Assembly: GCA_014773175.1 (NCBI GenBank)
Contig: VXCM01000265.1
Location: 223,501 to 287,500, forward strand
Origin: Lucifuga dentata
Taxonomy: Eukaryota > Chordata > Actinopteri > Ophidiiformes > Bythitidae
DNA length: 64,000 nucleotides
Reading direction: 5' to 3'
The position numbers and the translations under genes were made by a program. The notes beneath the pieces were generated by a model. That model was not told the origin of the DNA. It worked only from the letters and a program-made list of their open reading frames with translations, and did not search any database. Each line of letters begins with the position of its first letter. Position 1 is the first letter of the stretch. This document shows positions 12,001 through 25,830 of the stretch, piece after piece.

Positions 12001-15000
12001 GAAAAATATAATGCTATCTGTCTGGCACTGGTAAAAAAAACTTCTCCCGTTTCTCAGAGAGCGCCAGGCATGGCTCACACGTAGGGAGATCAGAGAACAT
12101 GGCCGCTGTGGTTCGCCTGCTACCATCAACCAGACTCCAAATGGCTTCCCTGACACTACCACTACTCATTTTCCAGTGTGCCTTATGTGGCCACCATTTT
12201 GAAAAAAGCAGTAGGGGAAAAATTGGTGAAGAGGAAGGGTACTTTTGAAAGAAAGAGGTGTGGGGGGGGGGGAATCTGGAGGGGTTAAAATCACTGCCAA
12301 ATGTTCTTTTGACAATAGGACTCCAAATCATCTGGAGAGGTGGGCTGCCCAGGTGCACACCAGCAGCGAGCGAACGAGTTCTCTTGTCAATATTGTATGT
12401 TTGAAATTTTTGACACACTCTCTCCCCTATCTTACCCCACCCTCGTTAATGCCATTCTCCCTCTTCGCACTCCTCTCCATATCTCTACTCTTCCCTCTTT
12501 TCTCCCCCTCAGCCCCCCTCACCTCCATGTGCAGAGGCCAGAGTCAAATTTACAACAACTGTCAAAGTCAGGGATGACAGATAAATTAATCTTCTCTTCA
12601 TGAGTTTACATCCCAGGCATCTGGGCTGCTGATCTGGCCCCTAACAAGCACGGGGTCTCAGCGAGCTGTCTTTTAAAGCTGATGTTTTCATGGCCAGAGA
12701 TGAATTACCCTGTCACGAGAATCTATTTATACAGCAGTTAGAGGGTGGGGCTTTGAATGCAGGACAGCGTGATTTCATGGGTTAAGGTCCCCTTGAAGCA
12801 TCTGTTAAATCTGGTTCTGTCAGACACACGTCAGCACCAGGTCCATTTCTGGTGGAGTTTTTGTTCTGCATTTCCTCACAGCTCTAGATGCATTGTTTTA
12901 CTCAGCCTAGTAGTGTGTGACTGGAACATTACCCAATTAGATAGATCTAAAAGTAAATTTCTCTCTGATTGTGTCTGCATTAGTGAAATCACATTACAAT
13001 GGTGTAAAAGCAAATAGAGCAAATGTAAATTCACATTCATCATCTGAAAATCAGACAGTGTTACAGGGGATGGAACTCCCCCTGAGGATCACAGCCCCAT
13101 TATCCAACTCAAACAAATCCACTGGCTGTAAATGCTGAGTCCCACAGGTGCTAAATGAGCCTTAACCGACAGGCAGGTATATTCTGATAACTTGTGTGAG
13201 CTCTTACATTTTTTGGTTACACGTACGCTTTAAAGGACCTAATTTAGATTGAAGCACACAGGTATAAGCTGTTATCTGTATATTTAGCCACCCAAGTCTG
13301 TCCATGTATTATATTTTCAAAGACCTCAAAGACTGAAGCTACTTCAGCTTTAGCATTAGCTTTTCTAAAAATACCAAACTTACAACTGCACTGGAGTACA
13401 CTCGAGTACAAATACACTGTTGTTCAATTTCACAAAAGCTTTATCCCCTAAGTAGCTCTATTGTCTTAGCCACATATCTTTGTCTCTACACCAGGATGAG
13501 CACCCTATGGAGGCTGCTCCCTAAAAAAAAATAAAAGAGCAGATTTCGCACTACTGTCATCTGCTTTTCTTCAGCTACTGTAACATATCCAAGGTTGGTT
13601 TTTCATACGGCATCCCCTGGTTTGAACATTTCCGTCGATCCACATCTGTGCTTGAATATCTCTGACCTGAGAACGCCACAGATGCTTTGGAAATATTTCC
13701 AATGGTAGCTTAGGTTTCCAATCTAAAGCTACAGCTATTGTGTAAAAATGGCAAGTTGCAGTCTGGCCAGTGGCTTCCCTGTTTCCCAGCACTTCTGCCC
13801 CAGCCCTAGCTCCCCCATTGTTTCCAAAGTGCTGATAAAGCCATCAAAAGTCCTCTTCACCAGAAACAGTATCCCAAGATTTTGCTGTCCTTTACCCTTC
13901 AGATTCCCTCACAATGTGTCCTGTGAGGCAGGACTTTAACTCCTGTGTTGATTAACACCCATGCTGTTTTGTCATCCACTTGCTCATGCTGATGGACTGC
14001 TGACAGAAACCCAGCCCATGGCCTTGTTGGGCAGTGGGTGGGGAAAAATATGGGCCTATTAAGAAATATAGGGCATGAAAGAGAAAGTCCTGCTGATCAG
14101 GAGTGCAGATGACAGTGCAAGTTTGCTCTCAAGTCTGAAAGCTACATCAGTGGGTCAGTTGGGACATCCATAAGACTAGGGGATGTATTTGAGGACAGCC
14201 TAGTGAATGTAAAGGTCACAGCTTTCTGCCACAACCACTGGACACTTTGCTGATTGATGTGTGGCAATGTAGGGTGTCTGAACCAGTCATGTAATGGTGG
14301 GTGAATGCTTCAATCCTTGTGTCACCCTTGTCCCAGGACAGGGTTATATGATGGCATACACTATGCACTGCCAGAGGTTTGTTAACTGGAGACCTTGTAA
14401 TACAATTTCTACCAAAGCAGCTATCCTGCTGCTTTTCAATTGTTTGGTCTGTGTTCATTTTACTTGGTATGACAGTTCTGAATAAAGAGATAATTCATCA
14501 ATGTGATGAAGTACTTTGATTAGTTAGATATTTAATTTCCCGCATTAGCCAAAAACAGACATTCCCATCTCATTATTTTATTTATAAATGCTCGCTGTCG
14601 TGTTTCTGCCCACCTTTGTCTCACCCGCAGGAGAAAGTTATGATAAAAATAAACAGCATCAGACTTGGAATGTCGCAATTAAAATGGACCGTGAGCTTTT
14701 TTCTTCTACAGTGAATTAATCTTGTAATACAAGATGTTCTACTGTCAGTGTCACAGCAGGGGGCATTGTCACCTGAGTTGACTGTCAAAGTCACTGAAGA
14801 TGTAGTGGATGAGGAGCAGTTTTCCTGCTACCCTTTTACAGGGAGCAGCCCCTACAGAGCTCAATCGACTCATTCCAATGAGCACATACTGTACATTCGG
14901 TGCGCATAAGCCAACAGAGCCCCCATTAGAACCTCAGGATGGAACTAACAGAACCCTGTTAGAGGGGATCTATTGGCTCCATAAGCACAAATGTGTCAAC

Positions 15001-15100
15001 TGTGACGTGTCAAGACAGTCCCCCTCATGGTTTTCTATGTTAACCTGCATACAAACCGCAGCAAGGGGCAGACTGGCATGAGTGGATGTGCCACGCTGTG
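9001..15100. other. Gene-free, presumed lrmda intron
   Basis: Mostly unique AT-rich sequence. It contains an interstitial telomere-like TTAGGGTTGGGG stretch at 11144-11165, a T run at 10567-10579 and a G run at 12260-12271. I see no gene or RNA. Confidence 0.5.
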
Positions 15101-16043
15101 ACAGTTACACCATTGTCATATTTGAAAAGCAGCAATTTTAATAACTTGCTTTCTGCCTGGCACACCCCAGTTACTGTACCTCAACTTCCTCTCTTTTCAG
15201 TGACAGATTGTCTTCTTCTCTGGTGTTGTAGCTGTTACAGTGGATGAGGAAAGACTCACTGTTGTGGTAGAGTTATATCCAGGGCTCCATGGTCTCAATA
15301 TTTTTATAAAAAGATTCAGGTTTGACTAATAAGTTAACTGGTGGGAAGGTTTAGCGTACACTAGCTTTTTGTCATTAACAAATAATGGACAATAGCATCC
15401 AGCGCAGTCCCATTTACTCAAAGCTGCAGTATGCTTCACCCAACCAGGCCCATTCAATTTAGTCAGAAACCTTGTTGGAGGCAACCTTATTTATACCTTT
15501 TCAGAATGCCCACACTTAAAGGTGGGGCAAAAAGCCACCATCATAGAGAGGGGATATGATATGTGTTTTTGTAATCTCAACACGATTAATTATATAAATG
15601 GTGACAACGGCACAAAATTTGACTTTAAGAGAGAGGAGGGGTTATTAACATGAATTCTGTGTCTTCTGTGTTTTTGTGAGCTCCACTGGATTACAAAGGA
15701 GGATATAAATGGGGATACTGGCAACAGTTTTACTTTCATTTCTCTCCACAGACTGCGCACACAGTGACGGAAAGAAAACCACCTGAGTTGACCGGTGGAA
15801 AGGAAGTTTCTGCAAACTTCTGACTCTCTGACAGGCACATTATTGCTGCTTTTAGTCCCGCACTATGTGGTGCTGTTAACATGCAGCATTGTAGCCTTGC
15901 TGTTGGCGCACAAATGACCATGTGGCCCATGTCAAATGAAAAGGGTCAAAACATAGCAGTGTGTTTAAAAGCTTAAAATCTCATGATCACAGACCTGGAG
16001 TTATAATGTGTAACTAGTATTGTGAAAAGGCTGATGACTTCTC

Positions 16044-16090
<47 letters not shown>

Positions 16091-19000
16091 GTTTCTCTCT
16101 CTCTCCCTTTGTCTCTGTGTAATTCATCTTAAAATGGATTGCTCTGTCACCTGGACTAACACTTCACTGAGAGCAGCCATCAATACTTTTTGTCAAAAAC
16201 TGCAGGCTGTGCCAGACATGTCATCAATCACCATTTACATAAAACAAAGAGCTTTCTATATGACTGCCAGTCAGAGGCAGGACTGCTCTGAGGTTGCTGA
16301 AGAGAAAAGGAGATGTTTCATAGGTCCACAGAGACACAAGTCAGGCCTACATGTGTTGTCAATCTTAAACCGATTGCTATTGGATTGCAAATAGCAAGCC
16401 ATAAATCAATGAACCACAGTAATGCGATTCTATCCATAAGACCCAAGGTGAAGCGATAGTGTTAAGAGCAGATCTAAATTAATAGGCAGGTTGATATTTA
16501 AATATATGATGGGAAAATGACAATTATAATGTTACTAAGAAAATCCATATTGAGAAAAACCTGTCAAATTTAGTGCAATAAAGACAAAGGCCTCATGACA
16601 AACTGCAACTCTAGCATGCAACTGCTGCACCAAGGTCTGTACTGCATCAAAGTCCACCTGTGTTTGGACAAGCGCAGAAGTCAAGAGATATGAACGGCAT
16701 CCTCTCTCCTGATTTACACCTCCCTTCCATCCTCAGTAGGCTAAAATAAGCTGGCTTTGATATGAAACACACACACGCTGGCCTCAGAGGCTTGCCTAAT
16801 ACATTCACGGCTTCTGACACCCTGAAGAAAGCAAGATTTCATATCATTTATTTAACAGATGAAATATGGTAATGTTCCTTATAACTGTTCCTACTCCAAT
16901 CCATATTTTCCAGACAATAGAGTAAACAGGCCAAAAATTATGAGATAATCTATTCAGCAGATATGGTTTATTTGGGAAATAATGTATTGCATAAGCACTA
17001 AAAACTGATTCACTAGAATCTAACAAGATTTCTTCAGTTTTGTGCTCAACAAAGATTTAGCAAAGGCACACTCATGCAGGCCATGTGAATGTACGTGCAT
17101 ACACACACACACCCGCGCACACGTAAAAAATTCAATTTGGAAACCATCATTGGAGCGCAGAGGAGAACAGGAAAGTCATATTGCTATAATGCTCAGATTA
17201 TCAATCATCCTGACGTTTTATTGGCTTTATCACTGTACATACCATTAAAATGATGTCTGGCCCAGATTGTCAGGGGGCAAACATTAAACAGGCCAGGATT
17301 AAAATGCAGATCCCAAACAACTTTCCCTCTGCTGCTGAAATTGCACAGGACTAGGCAGCTGACTTTGGATGTGCTGTCAGAGGAGACGTTGCATCAACAC
17401 GAAGCTAGGCTGACGAGTAGATAGATAGTGTCACACTCAGGAAATGCACAGGCTTCCCTATTTATCACATGCTGTAGTCAGTCAATGCACCAAAAGAGTG
17501 ATAACAAATGAGAGGAAGAAACATCTATTAATCTCCCCTTGCACTTCTAATCAGACATCATTGGCAAACGCCTTTGCACTAGGATGACATGCAGCTAGCC
17601 TACCTCTCATGAAGGGACGTATTAATACCAACACTTGAGCTATTAAAGTAATTTTGGTGGCTCTGAAGCAATGAGGAAAGCAAATATCCATATTTCAAAA
17701 GATCCTGACAGTTAAAAGGTTGTTAATGGACATTTAAATGATAGTGCTGCTGCCAAGCTGCGGAACAGAGACATAAAGCAAAAGAAATGTCTCTTCTCTC
17801 AAAACCCGTAATCAAAGGCGGGTAAAGCAGATACTTTTTTTTNTTTTTTTTTTTTTTTTGAGTTTGACCAAAATAAATTCTTTTACTTTCTCCTATCTGT
17901 GTGTAGTAATGAAACATGTTTGTTAATACATATGTGTTTCATTTATATAGCTTTAAAGGTTCTCTTCAATTTCCAACTATTGTAATAGTTAAATATATAA
18001 AATGTGATGTTAAACAACAAAATATGCCATTACATAGGATAAAAGATAGGAATTCTGAAAAATAATTTGACATTAAATCAAATAACTCCACCATTGCTTG
18101 CATTCTCATGTTTTTTTTTAGCAGTGTGCTATAACTGGCATGCTACACCAACATGTGACAGTTGTTTTCCCATCCTTTTATGGTCAAATCCACGAGGTCA
18201 TATGAAAAATCATAATGCACCACATACCCGATGTCTGACTGATAAATGACTCAGGATATTAGCTTTAACTGCCAATCAAAGTCTTCTTGTGTTCTAGTTA
18301 AGGCGATAAAGCAAACAGTCTCATGACCAGACACAAGATTTTCTATCTACGTCATTTCCTCATTAGTGGCACCTCCCCACTCCCACCCATGGATCACACT
18401 GCAGTCGATCCACAAAGGTTTGACTTTATGAAGTCAAACGTACTGTACATCAAACAATACTTAACGTTCAGGTTAAACATAGAACGTCAGGATTCAATCA
18501 CCAAACAGCCTAAATGAGCTCTCAGCGATCACGTGATAATTTTTTTCTGTGTTAAACAAATAATTGTAATTATAGATGTGATCATGTGCTAACCTCCCTA
18601 ATGAAATGTCATAATGTGAATGCAGATGAATATCAGCCTGTGTGAACTCCATATGAACCGACACGAGTCCTTTTTGAAGCCTGTCACAAAAAGGCTTGAG
18701 ACAGCACTGTTCCTCTCATTAATCTCCTGATAGAGGGAATAAATACACCGACTAGGCTCGACATTTTTTGTTCTCTAATAAAGAGAAACAGAGAATGGCT
18801 TGGAATGAAACTCCACACATTATGAAAGCTATTATCCTCAGCTGCCAGTCTGCCAGAAAGCTGGTAATCCAAAACTAATAGGCAGAATGAGAGGTGTAAA
18901 AAAAAATAAATAAATAAAGGAAAGTAGGGGACTGGGTCAAATAATTTCTTTTTCTCTCTTTCCACCAATTACTGACAGACAGTTAAAAATATGAAACAAG

Positions 19001-20486
19001 ACTGTGAAATGAGAAATATTCCTATTTTCTCTGAATGGTATTAAATCCTGACAAAGTAAAGGAAAGTGGAAGGTGGTTTTAATTTTGACAGTGGATCAAA
19101 TCTGACAAGATATTAAACCGATCTCAAAACGCAGACTGTGTATCACTGCCAAAACAATATCATGTCCTCATCTTGAGTCATAAAAAGAAAGATTTATTAC
19201 TCAAAAGACACAAACTGACGTTTTGAAAATGACTGCACCAAGCCCTTCTTTTCAGCAAACTGGCATGTAGCACCACTGAAAATAGCCAGCGTGACATAAG
19301 TCAAATTACTTGATCTGCGGTCAATCACTGCAAGCAAAATCCCTGCAAATCCTTGATGACTGCTCGGCGCTCTTCCACCACACATCCATCATCTCAGAGG
19401 TTGCCAGTAGGTCATTGATGGGTCAAATATAAAAGTCGTTCTCCTTATCCAACATCCAAAAATTGATTATTAAAAGAAAATTACTGCTACAAAACGTAGT
19501 ATATACACCATCTTCTGGCAGTGCCATGGAGTAATCCTTTGAAAAATACACAACATTAAAGATGATAAATCCAAATGTTCATGCACATTTCTATATGACA
19601 AAAGCATAAGTTTGTTCCTTTTTTCAGTTAAAATAATGCAGAAAAAAAAAAACAAAAAAAAAAAAAAAAAAANAAAAAAAAAAAAAAAAAACATAGTTGC
19701 ATCACCATCATCTCACGAGAAACTTGGTCATACAACCCTTTCTTCGCTTGCGGATATTCTTTTCAATTCTGGGTACCTCGAGCATCCTCCACTGGCTGTA
19801 CCACTTCAAAAACACACCTCATGAAAAAATCAGGAGGCCTGTCTGACATGTGTCCCCGTGCCCTGATGGCATGCCAACACCAAAGACCGGCATTGATTTT
19901 CTGTAACATGGGGTCGGATTAGCCCTCTACAGGGATTAGCTGCCTGTGCAAGGCCTCAGGGTTCGCTATAAAACTAATAATTAATTTAAACAGCCGGGCC
20001 CATGGAAGGATATACTCACTACACATTCCCAGCAAGAGGGGGTTGAGGATGAGTGACGGACTGTCTGGAACTTCATGAAAGGAACAGCTGCGAGTAGCTG
20101 TGAGGCCTGCTTTACCTTGGTTCATAATCGCATTTGATGATTACCTTCAGTTTCACCCTGGCATTTCTGCAGCCCCTACCAGCATTTACAATAAACATTA
20201 CAACTACAGATTATCACGTCATATAAATTAAGAAAATGTTTAACTTTCTTAAATTTAATGACTTATGCTTGATGGGGAGGTGCTTAGCTGGTAATTTTAG
20301 GTGATAGGAACACAGTGAACACTATTTTCTGCTGCATCATCCTTCTGAAATCCCAACAAAAGGTCATGAAGATACCAGCATGTACCTGAGAGTAGCTGTA
20401 AATGTCAAGGCAAGAGCCATGATGTTCCTGGTCAGGCTTCCAGTGGACAACAGGACTTCAACACTTAAAAATGCTTAGCTCTAAAC
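15101..20486. other. Gene-free, presumed lrmda intron
   Basis: Unique sequence apart from the (CT)n tract and the T and A runs with N at 17843 and 19673. Nothing else is recognised. Confidence 0.5.
16047..16113 (+). repeat. (CT)n microsatellite
   Basis: About 20 CT units followed by a further pyrimidine tract. A mirror-symmetric homopyrimidine run of this type can form triplex DNA. Confidence 0.9.
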
Positions 20487-20490
20487 TTAA

Positions 20491-20751
20491 AGGACCTCAT
20501 CGGTGGTTTTGCATGTTTGAGCCCAATAATAATATCTGCATACTTGTTACATTACTGCCAGCCACTTTCCAAAACATACTGCTGGAGCGGTACATTTTCA
20601 AATTGTTTTTTCTATGCTTTCTGCATTTGGCAAAATAACATAACTAAAATATGGTTTTATGCTTTGGAAAAGGAAAATGGTTGGTAGTGACATAACAAGT
20701 AAATGTTAGTATTTATTGGGCTCAAACAAGTAAAACCACTGGTATGGTCCT
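20491..20751. mobile_element. TTAA-type inverted-repeat element, copy 2 (short form)
   Basis: Perfect TTAA flanks at 20487-20490 and 20752-20755 enclose a 261-bp element with AGGACC/GGTCCT ends. It keeps the terminal arms but lacks the central module found in the 570-660 bp copies, so it looks like an internal-deletion derivative. Confidence 0.8.
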
Positions 20752-21059
20752 TTAAAAGGAGCACAAAAATATATATACGAGTTATAATGATAATATTATT
20801 GCTGTTAAATAAGAAAACTCTCAAATTAATTGCAGATATGACAATTTTCATTCAAATTTGAGGGTACTCAGCCAAAGCCTAACAGTCCTCTATCCCAACA
20901 TATTTTTAATCTCCCAGACCCAGATCAACATCTGGATCTGGGGTAAAGTGACAGTTATCTATCATAGGATACAGAAAATATATATTTTTATTAAGGTTGT
21001 TGTCAAAATTAGTTTGAATAAATGTCCTATCTTACAATGTTAAAAAAATAGGGGGGGAA

Positions 21060-21265
21060 AAAAATCCTGCATGAGGATACGGCTTGGGATCCCCCTCAAA
21101 ATCGTATTAACTCTTCTTTGACCGAAGTCCCACCTATCTACAAATTTCACCAAAATCCCTTGAGTACTTGTTGAGATATCCTGCTGATAAATAGACAGAC
21201 AGAGAGACAGACAGACAGGCAGCACTGGTGAAATCATTACCTCCTTGCCTGAGCTAAGCCACAAC
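21060..21265 (+). repeat. Dispersed fish repeat tail with (GACA)n
   Basis: The order of AATTTCACCAAAATCCCTTG, TTGAGATATCCTGCTGATAA, a GACA-rich run near 21195-21222 and ATTACCTCCTTGCC matches a tail I have seen repeatedly in fish genomes, probably of a non-LTR element or a SINE derived from one. Family assignment is from memory and uncertain. Confidence 0.5.
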
Positions 21266-21815
21266 AATTTCGCAACTAAATTTTGCAACAGCATGGCACA
21301 CGAAAAACAAATGGCTGATGAAATATGGAGGCAGACTACTGCAGGTTGCTTGTAGGCCTCATGGTTCAGCAGCTAGAGGCCAAAATGTGAAGCAGTCATA
21401 TGATGACACCTTTGGATGTGGATCTGCATCAAAATCTAATCAGTTGTTCCTGTGTTAATGATCAAACTTTCACCCAAAAAAACCTGACACCGGTAACAAA
21501 AATAAAAATGTCTCAGAATGGATGTGCACTTGAAGTGAAACCAAAACAATGAAAACTATTTCATGCTGAAGTGTTCTTTGCAGTCCTCTGATTTGCCCTC
21601 CTCCTTTTTAACTTAGCTGCCAATAAAGGGTTGCCATAGCCAGAGAAGGTAAAGGGATTTCTCCTACTCTTCATAACACTTTGATCTGACTGACACACAA
21701 ACGGCCCTCAGATCACAGTCTACAGACCCTGTTGGGCCTGCCTGCCTGGTCTGCTAGTACATGTGCACTCCTTTCCTATGAGGATTCCTTACCCTCCTCC
21801 CATTTCCCTTCGTCT

Positions 21816-21885
21816 CTCCTTTATCTCTTCTTCTTCCTCCGTCTCCTCCTCCTCCTCCTCCTCCTCCTTCTCCTCTTCCTCTACT
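21816..21885 (+). repeat. (CTT/CTC)n pyrimidine tract
   Basis: Imperfect TCT/TCC triplets on the + strand; they create a poly-Ser reading frame that is not a gene. Confidence 0.85.
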
Positions 21886-24485
21886 GTTTGGTGTTTTGAA
21901 ACATCTGAGTGCAGACATGTTCTGAGCTTTTGTGCACCCAGGGGCCCCAGATCCAGACAGAGGGAGAAAATAAAGAAACTCTACTGTGCTCCCGGTACAA
22001 AAGCTATCTCACCATTTCCACTGGGGAGAAACTCTTAAACATCACCAAACGTCTGGACAGAAAAGAGAAGAACAGACAACTGTTTGGTCTGTTGTTCACA
22101 TAATCATACTGTCAGCTAATGGTGCAGCCAGCAGCTCACAGAAGAACCACTATGACGGAGTCAATGCATTTATCCTAATGGAAAGGCTGTTTATGAGAGA
22201 GAACAGAGAAGAAGAATAGCGTACTACACAGACTGCTGGCCCCAAACTGGAAGAGTTGTTTCTTGTAGTTTTCCAACACAGACATGTCAGCAGCATGGAC
22301 ATGAAACATGCTGTCACTGTTTCTTATCTCAATATGTCCCTGGGTGGAAAAGTGAGGCAACAGCTTACTGATGTCTTGCAGCCTGCCTGACCATTAAAAC
22401 ATATTTCCATGCTGATGGATGTCAGATGTAGCCTCAAAAAACATAGCTTGCCCTTGATTTCTGAGCTCGTTCCTACAGTTTTCTTAACTTGTTCTTTACG
22501 CTTTGTTATTGGAGCAAGCAAGCAGACAGTAAATAAGTTGAAACAATAGGGAAAAGGGGAGGATTTGAGTATGCTGGGGTGAGTACAGAGGCTGTTATCT
22601 CCCACAAATCTTCCTGTCTGACCAATATCGAGTTCATGAGATGGTGGCTTGGAAGGACAGTCAGTGGTTTTTATAAGTGAAAGCTGTGAAAGATGTGAGT
22701 AAGTTTATCTGAAATGGAAACGGGAAATGAGTTACAGCTGTGGTGAGAATGTGGCACAGCTGTCCAGCTCCAGAGACGGTTTAAGCATTCTGCAGGACTC
22801 ACCCACGAAAGGGTGGGTAAGGGTCTGAAACTGCCAAGCAAGCAAATCGAATGGTGTATATGTCGTTTATCACTCCAAGGGTGGCAAACCATGATTAAGG
22901 AGAGAGAGAGGTGCTCCTTTTCGCCATGATGTGTGAGCAAATTCTGTAATAACCATGAGGCCTTCAATGGCTGCTATCTCTAATAACAGGTTCCAACTGC
23001 ATTTTATGGTCACAGGATTTATTCTTCTGCAAACAACATTTATCATGCAGACCTCTTAAAAAATCATCCCCTCAGATTCAAAACATGGCAAAAAAAACTG
23101 CAATCATCTGTTAAAACCTTGGCATCCATAAACTCGTGTATCTGTCTTCACTTTTCACCCCTGGGTCCTCTAGGAGAGACTGTGGGAGATTGAAAGCCAT
23201 GAAGCGACCAAAACTGCACAGACCGTACCAAAGGAAGCTCCTTTGTTCATCTTCCAAAACAGGCTCCAAACCTTTTTCTTTTTTTTCTCTTTTTTTTCCA
23301 TTTGGGACTCAGCCAAGGGAAGTAGAAGTATGGCTGCCCTTCTCCATGCTCTGTTCTAATATGTTCCATGCCTTCCAGTTGCTTACATCATCAGTCTGGG
23401 AGATGGCTAAGTGTGATGGGGTGAACATAAACAGTGCTTGAATTATGGGCTAAAAGAGATGCAGGTTGTCTCAAACATAAGTTGGCGCCCTCTTTCCAGT
23501 TCTTCATGGCGAGGCCCTAATCATGGGTATCCTAAATGACTTTGCATGTGTCCTCGGTGCTGAAGAGGAAGAGAAGTGAAGTAAAGGACACTGCTTTACA
23601 ACATCAAAATTCACCCTCATCATCAACTTTAAGCTGCAAGCTTCTTATTGACAGCCAACTGCCAGTACGAATCATCTGCCTGCTAATGCTCGCTTAAAAA
23701 TGCACACCCTCCTGTCAAAAGTACATACTAACTCTCCCTAAATCATCAACTTACTAAACATGTCACTAATGAATTATACATTTGACATTTTCTTCACTGG
23801 TGTTTTGACAGAATTTGTGTATTGGTTGTATTTAGTGTTTAAATATGCACAAGAGTCAAGATCTTTGCAAGAGCGTTCGCATGTTTACACAATATCAAAA
23901 GTCCCTGCTCTCCCTATCAAAATGAGTAAGACATATGGATGGTTTGTTTTTCACTTGCCAAAATAGAAAGGGGAGTATGTCCACTCGGGCCCCATCAGGT
24001 CAAACCATAAAGATCCATCACTGGCTTTGCACTCTGCTAAAATGCTAAGGAAACATATTGTAGATTTTAAGGCCTTTTTTATTCAGCCAGACTGTGTACT
24101 AAAACTAATTGGATTTCTGTCAATGGAAAAAATATATCCCTGAGAAAGCTTTGAACTCAATAGCTCCGACTATCCAACTGCACATGAGGGAGTGGGGACC
24201 TTGCCACATGCCAAGCACCAGGAAGGAAACTTAAATCGGTGGTCAACATAAAATATTAAAATAGCATGGTATCGAATTCTTGAAAAATGATGTCAGGGCT
24301 GCTCATTACATCCAACAAGGCAGTGAATTAGGCTATATTTAGTGGGTGATAATTGAAATCATAGCTGTAGTCATTACTACTGACAAGTTTCTAAATAATA
24401 CCTAATAAATCCCTTCTTTGTAGCAGGGTCTCCATGACAGCTGGCAATACTGAAAAATATAAAGTAAGGAAACAGAATCTCTTTT

Positions 24486-24486
24486 C

Positions 24487-24533
<47 letters not shown>

Positions 24534-24535
24534 TC
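24486..24535 (+). repeat. (CTTT)n microsatellite
   Basis: Twelve or so CTTT units ending at N24536 next to a C run. Length uncertain because of the gap. Confidence 0.9.
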
Positions 24536-25676
24536 NCCACCCCCCCAAAATCTCTTCTCTCTCACTCTCATTCTTAGAGCCAATAAAATGTCAGCTTTTA
24601 TTCTCCTCCTCCAAAGTGTTGGCTAGATGTCAGCAGGCCCTTCTAAAGCTCTGCCATTGCAAGCTGAAGGCCTGTAAATCTCCGTGTCAGTGGCACGCCA
24701 TCCATCTTGGGATATACAATAAAAAATGTGACGCAGTCATAAAAGGAATGGCATCACTGCCCAGTATATATAATGTGAACAAAAGGAACATAAAGATGTT
24801 CCATTCCATTCAGAATCCTAAACCAGGAGATGCACTTAGACTGAAGAGGGGGTTGTTGAATACTCCAGAAGTCTGATGGTTCCTGACAGTGATTAACAGA
24901 CGATTCTTCAGCCATCAGTGACTTTGTTGTGTTGTAACAGAGATAGAGATTTATACTCTATATGTTTTATTGACATTAAAGGAGCTATGCAGCTCAAAGC
25001 TGACTGGCTGGCTGTTCCGCTGTCTTAGAGGGAAAATCCACCCAAAACAGATTTTATTTCACGCTATTTTGTTAAGATTTTGTTAAGTAAATCTCTGCAA
25101 ACACAGACAAGATTCTCCCTAAAGCTCAACACTTTTGACAGACGGCTCTTGGCAGAAGCATTTTCTAAAAATTGTCACAGTACATAACTGTCATATACAT
25201 ATAGAATTTTATAAACATCAGAAACACCAAGGACTACCACACAGTGTGACTGGATAGTTGCCATGGTAATACCACTTCCCTAAAGGAAAAGGCTGATATT
25301 TTAGATTTTTTTTTCTTGCACTCAACAAATCAAACATTTTATCAAACATACAAGCATTTTACCAACAATATATTAATCCACCAGTTACAATTTCGCAAAC
25401 CCGTTCTGCTGCGTTTAATTAAACACCCACTCATGCATTGTAAAATACATCTCAAAGGCATAGTGTTGTTTTTGAAAAATGCAATGTAGTGTTATTAAAA
25501 AAAGGACGATATTTATATTTTTACCATGTATTTCAAATACGCGCAAGTTGCAATGCATGTTCAGAACCATTTTCAGCTCTGCAGTAACACACGTTTGATG
25601 CAGGCAAGAAAAGCTGCAAAACCCAGAAAGAATACGCAGTTCTGAGTCACAGTGTGGCTTTGTTTGCATAGCTAGT

Positions 25677-25830
25677 GGGTGGGTAAGTGGGGTGGGTAGG
25701 TAGTGTGGGTATAGGTAGGATAGGAGGATGGCTGAGGGACGGCGGGAGGGTGTATTTCAGTGGCTAGGTAGAATGGGTGGTAGGTGGGTAGAGTGGGTGG
25801 TTGGGTGGGTTGTTGGGAAGGTAGGTGCAT
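25677..25830 (+). repeat. G-rich imperfect minisatellite with G-quadruplex motifs
   Basis: GGGT/GGTAGGT-type units run for about 150 bp on the + strand. Two windows fit G3+N1-7: 25677-25696 (four G tracts with loops of 1, 5 and 1) and 25795-25817 (loops 5, 1, 5). Confidence 0.8.

Noticed and set aside
12014..12577. Overlapping frames on both strands
   Set aside because: Low-complexity Pro/Ser-rich translation of pyrimidine tracts; no similarity recognised.
13230..13245. TTAAAGGACC as another TTAA element
   Set aside because: No inverted partner end or arm sequence follows.
21763..22038. Poly-Ser open frame
   Set aside because: Translation of the TCC/TCT repeat.
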